Assembly (NCBI GenBank): GCA_902826945.1
Contig: CADEGS010000004.1
Span: 1 to 64,000 of the forward strand
Origin: an uncultured bacterium
GTDB lineage: Bacteria; Planctomycetota; UBA1135; GCA-002686595
Length of the DNA stretch: 64,000 nt
Direction of reading: 5' to 3'
The first letter of the stretch is position 1, and each line of letters starts with the position of its first letter. The notes below the pieces were generated by a model, which was given only the letters and a program-made list of their open reading frames with translations, had not been told where the DNA came from and made no database searches. Made by a program: the position numbers and the translations under genes. Positions 59,343 through 64,000 of the stretch are shown in pieces.

Positions 59343-60461
59343 TCAGACCCCCAGCGCGCCCGTCAGGACGGCGAAGATCCCGTCGGCGGCGACGATCGCG
59401 ACGATGCCGCTGACGACCGCCGCCGTGGCCGCGTCGCCGACGGCCGAGGCGCTGCCCGCGGTGCGCATCCCGCGCCGGCAGCCCGCGACCGCCACCAGCA
59501 CGCCGAAGACGGCGCTCTTCGACAGGCCGACCAGACAGTCCGTGACCGAGATCGACTCGACCGTGCGCCGCGAGTACTCGGCCAGGGGGATGTCGAGCAC
59601 GAGCATCCCGACCAGCCCGCCGCCGGCGATGCCGATCAGGTCGGCGAAGATGCACAGGAACGGCATCATCAGGAACAGCGCCAGCACGCGCGGCAGAACC
59701 AGGTACTCGAGCGGCTGGAGCCCGAGCGTCACGAGCGCGTCCACCTCCTCGTTGACCTTCATCGTGCCGATCTGCGCGGCGAAGGCCGCCCCGGTGCGCC
59801 CGGCCATCAGGATGCCGGTCATCAGCGCGCCCATCTCGCGCACCATGCCCACCCCGACCAGGTTCGCGACGTAGACCTGCGCGCCGAAGCGCTCGAGCTG
59901 CACCGCGCCGACGAAGGCCAGGATCAGGCCGACCAGGAACGCGATCAGCGCGACGATCGGCAGCGCGTGCGCGCCGCACTCCTGCACGAGCAGCCACAGG
60001 TCGCGCGCCTGGTAGCGCGCGCGGCGCGCGAAGAAGCGCTCGACCGCGAGCACGATCCCGCCCAGGAAGCCGAGCGCGTCGGCCGCGCCCGAGGCCGTGG
60101 CGAGCGTGCCCGCGCCGACGCGCGCGATCCACGGCGCGGGCGGCGGCTCGCGGCGCGGCTCGTGCTCGGGCGCCGCCTCGGCCAGCGCGAGCAGCTTGCG
60201 CACGCCCTCGGGCAGGCCGCCGCGGTCCACGGCGACCGAGCGCGCGCGGCACGCGGCGAGCACCGCGCGCAGGAAGGTCAAGAGACCGCTGTCCCAGGCG
60301 CGCACGCCGTCCGCGCGGAAGCGCAGGCGCTCGGTGGGGCGCGCGTCGAGCTCGCGCGCCACGTCCGCCGCCGACGGCCGCGCCAGCGCGAGCAGCCAGT
60401 CGCCGGCCAGGCGCACCTCGAGGGTCCGCTCGTCCGGCCGGGCGAAGGCGACCTCGCTCAT
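59343..60461 (-). CDS. MlaE-like permease with N-terminal STAS domain
   Basis: A 372-residue inner-membrane protein. Residues 1-95 form a STAS-like domain (LEVRLAGDWLLALA, then RAWDSGLLTFLRAVLAACRA), which in Escherichia coli Mla is a separate protein, MlaB. The C-terminal part is the permease with EMGALMTGILMAGRTGAAFAA, the conserved MlaE loop, and about five helices. The ATG at 60461 was chosen over 60491 because the latter lies inside the TAGCAT promoter box. It is first in the operon. Confidence 0.92.
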   Translation of the reverse strand: MSEVAFARPDERTLEVRLAGDWLLALARPSAADVARELDARPTERLRFRADGVRAWDSGLLTFLRAVLAACRARSVAVDRGGLPEGVRKLLALAEAAPEHEPRREPPPAPWIARVGAGTLATASGAADALGFLGGIVLAVERFFARRARYQARDLWLLVQECGAHALPIVALIAFLVGLILAFVGAVQLERFGAQVYVANLVGVGMVREMGALMTGILMAGRTGAAFAAQIGTMKVNEEVDALVTLGLQPLEYLVLPRVLALFLMMPFLCIFADLIGIAGGGLVGMLVLDIPLAEYSRRTVESISVTDCLVGLSKSAVFGVLVAVAGCRRGMRTAGSASAVGDAATAAVVSGIVAIVAADGIFAVLTGALGV

Positions 60462-60489
60462 GCGTCGGCCGGGGTCCGGCCGTGCGGAC

Positions 60490-60495
60490 ATGCTA
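60490..60495 (-). promoter_or_regulatory. Candidate -10 box of the Mla operon
   Basis: TAGCAT on the minus strand in CCTAGCATGTCC. The ATG at 60491 overlaps it. The ATG at 60461 would have a leader of about 22 nt. Confidence 0.42.
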
Positions 60496-60631
60496 GGTGC
60501 GCTTCAGGTCGCCCGCAATCGGCGCGCCGGGCGGACGCGCTGCTCTGTCCAGCCCGCGCGCTCAGAAAGGCAGGAGCGGGCGCGCGGCGGTCCGCTCCAG
60601 AGAGCAACCCGCCGCCGACGAGGACGACACG

Positions 60632-61135
60632 ATGAGGACCCAGGACGCCGAGGCTCTCTCGGACACGAGCGGCACGCGCACCGCCGGGAAGCGCGCCCCG
60701 GGCGCCGCGGCGCTCGACCTGCTGCTCGCCGATCTCTTCGCCCTGTACGTGAAGACGAAGGGCTTCCACTGGCACGTTTCCGGCCCGCACTTCCGCGACC
60801 ACCACCTGCTGCTCGACGAGCAGGCGCAGCAGGTCTTCGCGGCGATCGACCCGCTGGCCGAGCGCGTGCGCGCGCTCGGGAGCACGACCTTGCGCTCGAT
60901 CGGGCACGTCGCGCGCCTGCAGCGCGTGCGCGACCACGACGCCGAGGGGACGCCGGCCGCCGCCATGCTGGCCGAGCTGCGCCTGGACAACGAGCGGCTG
61001 GCCGCGCACCTGCGCGAGGCGCACGAGCTCTGCGACGAGCGCGGCGACGTGGCCACCGCCAGCCTGCTCGAGACCTGGATCGACGAGGCCGAGCGGCGCG
61101 CATGGTTCCTGCGCGAGACGGCTGGGCCGGGGTAG
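60632..61135 (+). CDS. Dps/ferritin-like DNA-protection protein
   Basis: A 167-residue protein. Dps proteins form a 12-subunit shell that binds iron and protects DNA from peroxide. The inter-subunit ferroxidase residues are in KGFHWHVSGPHFRDHH (His near 49) and LLLDEQAQQVFAAIDPLAERV (Asp and Glu). The N-terminal 25 residues are polar, as in Dps proteins with DNA contacts. ATG at 60632 has GAGGA 9 nt upstream; an earlier start in frame would add shadow sequence. It is opposite to the Mla operon and converges with the ECF gene. Confidence 0.9.
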   Translation: MRTQDAEALSDTSGTRTAGKRAPGAAALDLLLADLFALYVKTKGFHWHVSGPHFRDHHLLLDEQAQQVFAAIDPLAERVRALGSTTLRSIGHVARLQRVRDHDAEGTPAAAMLAELRLDNERLAAHLREAHELCDERGDVATASLLETWIDEAERRAWFLRETAGPG

Positions 61136-61168
61136 CGGCCAGCAGGCTGCGCGCGCGCCGGGAGCTCC

Positions 61169-61789
61169 TCAGCCCGACGACGTCGCCGGGCGGTCCGGGT
61201 CGTCGAGCGCGTCGGCGAGCGCGAGCAGGGCGCGGTTCAAGCGCCGCTGGACCGTCTTCGTGGACACGCCGAGCAGGAGCGCGACCTCGGTCTGCGCCAG
61301 GTCCTGGATGCGCACCAGGCCGAAGACCTCGCGCTCGTCCTCCGGCAGCGCCTCGATCGCCGCGAGGATGCGACGCGCGTTCGGGCCGATCGTGCCGTGG
61401 CTCGACTCCGGCGCGGGGATGGACGTGTCGTGCACCGCGGCGGCGGCGGGCTGCTCGGCGAGGCGTCGAGCGAGCTCGTTCAGCTCCCAGCGCATGTGCT
61501 GGTTCGCGAGCGCGAAGAACTGGCGCACGGTCCCGGGCCGGACCTCGCGCAGGGCCTTGAGCAGCCGCTCGACCACGCCGCCGAGCACCTCGTCGGAGGC
61601 GAGGTTGAGCGGCGGCCGCGTGAGCCGCGGGTAGCTGCGCCACAGGAGCGAGCCGCACAGGACCTGCAGGCGGCGCGCGGCGCCGGCGAGCAGCTCGCGC
61701 ACCACCGCGGCGTCGGGCGCGTCGGCGGGCGACGCGGCCAGGACGTCGAGGTACCGCTGGACGACCGCGGTCGTGTGGGCGCCGTCCAT
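61169..61789 (-). CDS. ECF-type RNA polymerase sigma factor
   Basis: A 206-residue sigma factor. Region 2 includes LRLLKALREVRPGTVRQFF-like helices (LLKALREVRPGTVRQFFALA) and region 4 is the clear ALPEDEREVFGLVRIQDLAQ, with the helix-turn-helix EVALLLGVSTKTVQRRLNRA. The linker is Ala/Pro-rich. No anti-sigma factor follows; instead the same-strand upstream neighbour is a kinase with TPR-like repeats, an arrangement known in Planctomycetota, where kinases may control such sigma factors. A TAGGAT box ends 10 nt before the ATG. Confidence 0.9.
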   Translation of the reverse strand: MDGAHTTAVVQRYLDVLAASPADAPDAAVVRELLAGAARRLQVLCGSLLWRSYPRLTRPPLNLASDEVLGGVVERLLKALREVRPGTVRQFFALANQHMRWELNELARRLAEQPAAAAVHDTSIPAPESSHGTIGPNARRILAAIEALPEDEREVFGLVRIQDLAQTEVALLLGVSTKTVQRRLNRALLALADALDDPDRPATSSG

Positions 61790-61799
61790 GGTGCGCGCG

Positions 61800-61805
61800 A
61801 TCCTA
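61800..61805 (-). promoter_or_regulatory. Candidate -10 box of the ECF sigma gene
   Basis: TAGGAT on the minus strand in GGTAGGATCGCG ends 10 nt before the ATG at 61789 and lies 26 nt before the end of the kinase gene, so the sigma gene can be expressed on its own. Confidence 0.45.
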
Positions 61806-61830
61806 CCAGGGCGAGCGTCGCCGACGGGCA

Positions 61831-64000
61831 TCAGCGCGCCGGAGCGCGGGCGAGCAAGGACGCGACCTCGCCCCACAGCGCGCGGCACTGCTCGGCCTCC
61901 TCGGGGGGCAGGCGCTCGAGCGCCTCGGCGTCGCGCACGCCGGCGAGCCGCGGGTCGCGCTGCGCTCGCCACCAGCGCTCGCGCAGCCGCGTCGCGTCCA
62001 CGACCCGGCCGCCGTCGACCGGCTCGGACCAGGCCAGGAGCTCCTCGCACAGCCAGGCGCGCGCCTGCTCGCGCCAGGCGGCGCGCTCCAGGGCGTCGGG
62101 CGCGTCCGGCTCCGTCGCGAGCCCGGCCTGCGCGGCGCAGACCGCCGCCTCGAGACGCACCGCGCTGGTCAGGTCGTCGAAAGGGCGCGGCGTCTCGGCG
62201 AAGCCGCGCGCGTAGAGCGTCGCGGCGTCCGTCCAGCGCCCTTTCACGTAGCAGATCTCGGCGAAGTCCAGCGCCACGCTGCCCTCCGGCAGCGGGCCGC
62301 CTTCGAGCACGCCGTCGAGCAGCGCCTCGGTGCGCAGGCTGAGCTCGCACAGCTCGACCTGCGTCCCCGCCTGGGCGTGCTGGGGATGCGACGGCGGCAG
62401 CAGGTCGCGGCAGCGCACGGAAGCCTCGAGCGCCTCCTGCAGCCTGCCGGAGAGCCACAGGGCGTTCCCGAGCGTCCCGAAGACGAAGGCGTTGTCGGGC
62501 TCGATCGCGAGCGCGGCGCGGCAGTGCTCGATGGCCTCGTCGTAGCGCGCGCGGCGCACGAGCGCCGTGGCCATGTTGCCGTGCCCGGCCGCGTTGCGCG
62601 GGTCGATCGCCAGCAGGCGGCCGAAGGTCTCGAGCGCCTCGTCGAGCTGGTAGTGCCAGAGGAAGATCGCGCCGAGGTTCGTGAGCACCGCCGCGGAGCG
62701 CGGCCGGATGGCGAGCGCGGAGCGGTAGAACTCGACGGCCTGCGGATCGTGGTGCAGGTCGAGCGCCCAGCCCGTCGAGACGTTCGCCCAGAAGTCGCCC
62801 GGGTGCTCGCGCTGCACGCGGCGCAGGAAGGCGACGCCGTCGCCGCCGACGGTCTCGAGGCGCTCGCCCAGCGCGACGAGCAGCTCCACCGGCTGCTCGG
62901 CGAGCGGCGCCGTGCGCGCGAGCTCCTCCAGCGCGTCCCGGTCGAACAGCGTCGCCGGGTCGCGCACGCGGTCGCGCCAGGGGTCGGGGTCGAGCGCGCG
63001 CACGACGGCCAGCACCCACGCGCGCCGCTCGGGGTCGGGGACGTGGGACGCCCAGTCGTCCAGCGCGGGCAGCAGCGCCTGGCGCGCCGCGGACGCGTCG
63101 AGCCGCGCCGCGGCGGCGGCGGGCGGCTCGCCGACGCGCGCCAGGCCCGAGGCCTCGAACGCCTCGCCGTAGGCGCGATCGCTCGCGGCGGCGGCCTCGC
63201 GGAAGTCGGCGATGGACGCGCGCGCCTCGCGGATGTCGGCCAGCGCGAGGACGAGGTCGAGCTCGCGCCCGAGCGCCGCGTGGCGCTCGCGCAGCGCGGC
63301 GGGCGCGCCGTGGGCGAGGCTTCCGCTGGCGCGCTCGAGCGCCGTGCGGGCCTCGGACCAGCGCCCGGCGCGCTCCAGCGCCAGCGCCTGGTCGAGCTCG
63401 GTGGAGGCGGCGCGCGCGATGCGCGCGTTTCGCCAGCCGACCCAGCCGCCGGCGCCGCCGAGCGCGAGGAGCGCCAGCGCGCCCGCCGCGCCCGCCGTCG
63501 CGTGCGCCGGACGGCGCCGCACCCACTTCGCCGCGCGCTCGAGCGGCCCGGTGCGACGCGCCGCGATCGGCTCGCCGCACTGGAAGCGCTGCAGGTCCTC
63601 CTCCAGCGCTTCGGCGCTCGCGTAGCGACGCTCCGGCTCCTTGCGCAGGCACGTCAGGCAGATCGTCTCGAGGTCGCGCGGGACGGCGGCGTTGCGGCGC
63701 GAGGGAGGGAGCGGCTCCTCGGAGAGCACCTGCATCTGGGTCGCGAGCGGCGAGCCGCCGAGGAACGGCGGGCGTCCGGTCAGCGTCTCGTAGAGGATCG
63801 CGCCGAGCGCCCAGACGTCGGCCGCCGGGCCGATGGCGTCGGACGAGCCGCGCACCTGCTCGGGCGCCATGTAGCTCGGCGTGCCGAGCCGCGCGCCGCT
63901 GGCGGTGAGCGTCGAGGCCGCGCGCAGCCGGCGCGCGAGGCCGAAGTCGGTGACCTTCGGCGTGCCGCTCGCGGTGAGCAGCACGTTCGCGGGCTTGAGG
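61831..64000 (-). CDS. Ser/Thr protein kinase with membrane helix and TPR repeats, C-terminal part
   Basis: The gene runs off the window; 723 residues are present. At the edge LKPANVLL is the catalytic loop, followed by TDFGLARR (DFG), GTPSYMAPEQV (APE) and DVWALGAILYETLTGRPPF. So the kinase C-lobe is intact. A basic stretch RRTGPLERAAKWVRRR precedes one membrane helix (near residue 170 of the visible part). Outside are helical repeats and clear TPR units, for example AVLTNLGAIFLWHYQLDEAL and AAGHGNMATALVRRARYDEA. It lies 41 nt upstream of the ECF sigma gene. The two are probably linked in signal transfer. Confidence 0.9.
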   Translation of the reverse strand, partial: LKPANVLLTASGTPKVTDFGLARRLRAASTLTASGARLGTPSYMAPEQVRGSSDAIGPAADVWALGAILYETLTGRPPFLGGSPLATQMQVLSEEPLPPSRRNAAVPRDLETICLTCLRKEPERRYASAEALEEDLQRFQCGEPIAARRTGPLERAAKWVRRRPAHATAGAAGALALLALGGAGGWVGWRNARIARAASTELDQALALERAGRWSEARTALERASGSLAHGAPAALRERHAALGRELDLVLALADIREARASIADFREAAAASDRAYGEAFEASGLARVGEPPAAAAARLDASAARQALLPALDDWASHVPDPERRAWVLAVVRALDPDPWRDRVRDPATLFDRDALEELARTAPLAEQPVELLVALGERLETVGGDGVAFLRRVQREHPGDFWANVSTGWALDLHHDPQAVEFYRSALAIRPRSAAVLTNLGAIFLWHYQLDEALETFGRLLAIDPRNAAGHGNMATALVRRARYDEAIEHCRAALAIEPDNAFVFGTLGNALWLSGRLQEALEASVRCRDLLPPSHPQHAQAGTQVELCELSLRTEALLDGVLEGGPLPEGSVALDFAEICYVKGRWTDAATLYARGFAETPRPFDDLTSAVRLEAAVCAAQAGLATEPDAPDALERAAWREQARAWLCEELLAWSEPVDGGRVVDATRLRERWWRAQRDPRLAGVRDAEALERLPPEEAEQCRALWGEVASLLARAPAR

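Overview
The window is a very G+C-rich bacterial chromosome segment (clearly above 70% G+C, with almost every third codon position G or C). It is densely coding, with about 50 genes and one tRNA. The organism is diderm: there is a tripartite RND pump, an Mla-type lipid transporter, an outer-membrane beta-barrel and many lipoproteins. I think Planctomycetota is most likely. The support is Ser/Thr kinases fused to other modules, an ECF sigma factor next to a kinase-TPR protein, large sigma-54 activators, many lineage-restricted secreted proteins, and weak use of Shine-Dalgarno sites. No rRNA or phylogenetic marker proves this; a high-GC Myxococcota-like lineage remains possible. No insertion sequence, prophage, CRISPR array or replication origin was seen.

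Layout. 1-4479 (minus): a translationally coupled peptide-use operon (DPP-IV-like peptidase, POT transporter, PepQ prolidase). 4572-8443 (minus): four coupled secreted or unknown proteins, one a HExxH lipoprotein. 8713-15066 (plus): a parvulin-like secreted foldase, an MsbA-like ABC exporter, an APC permease, a YciI-like lipoprotein and a small Cys-rich secreted protein. 15258-16163: an acidic secreted protein. 16315-17525 (minus): ispD-ispF. 17581-20644 (plus): ruvC, a degenerate nuclease-like protein, a FlhG/MinD-like ATPase and a helix-hairpin-helix protein. 20794-31091: a DUF4382-type lipoprotein, an SGNH hydrolase, a 1619-residue kinase/sigma-54 activator and a secreted propeller-like protein. 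31168-38619: an ABHD14-like hydrolase, nadC, an anti-sigma-type ATPase, a VanZ-like protein, purB, a TIM-barrel epimerase-like protein, a DHH phosphoesterase and thiD.

38633-44097 is the most unusual part. A minus-strand operon encodes an NHLP/RiPP-leader-like small protein, an outer-membrane protein, a DJ-1/Hsp31-like protein and a membrane-anchored metallo-beta-lactamase-fold (MBL) hydrolase. It diverges from a GAF-GAF-AAA-HTH sigma-54 activator whose promoter overlaps an array of GGACA/TGTCC half-sites. Then come tRNA-Gly(GCC), a second MBL hydrolase with a PhoD phosphatase, an RND operon preceded by a Sel1-repeat lipoprotein, an MFS exporter, an Mla-like cluster, a Dps-like protein, and an ECF sigma factor beside a kinase-TPR protein that runs off the end.

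Two genome-wide habits stand out. Neighbouring genes often overlap by exactly 4 bp (ATGA or GTGA). Many genes have a TANNNT -10 element only 6-10 nt before the start codon, which suggests common leaderless or near-leaderless transcription. That pattern was used to choose several start codons.
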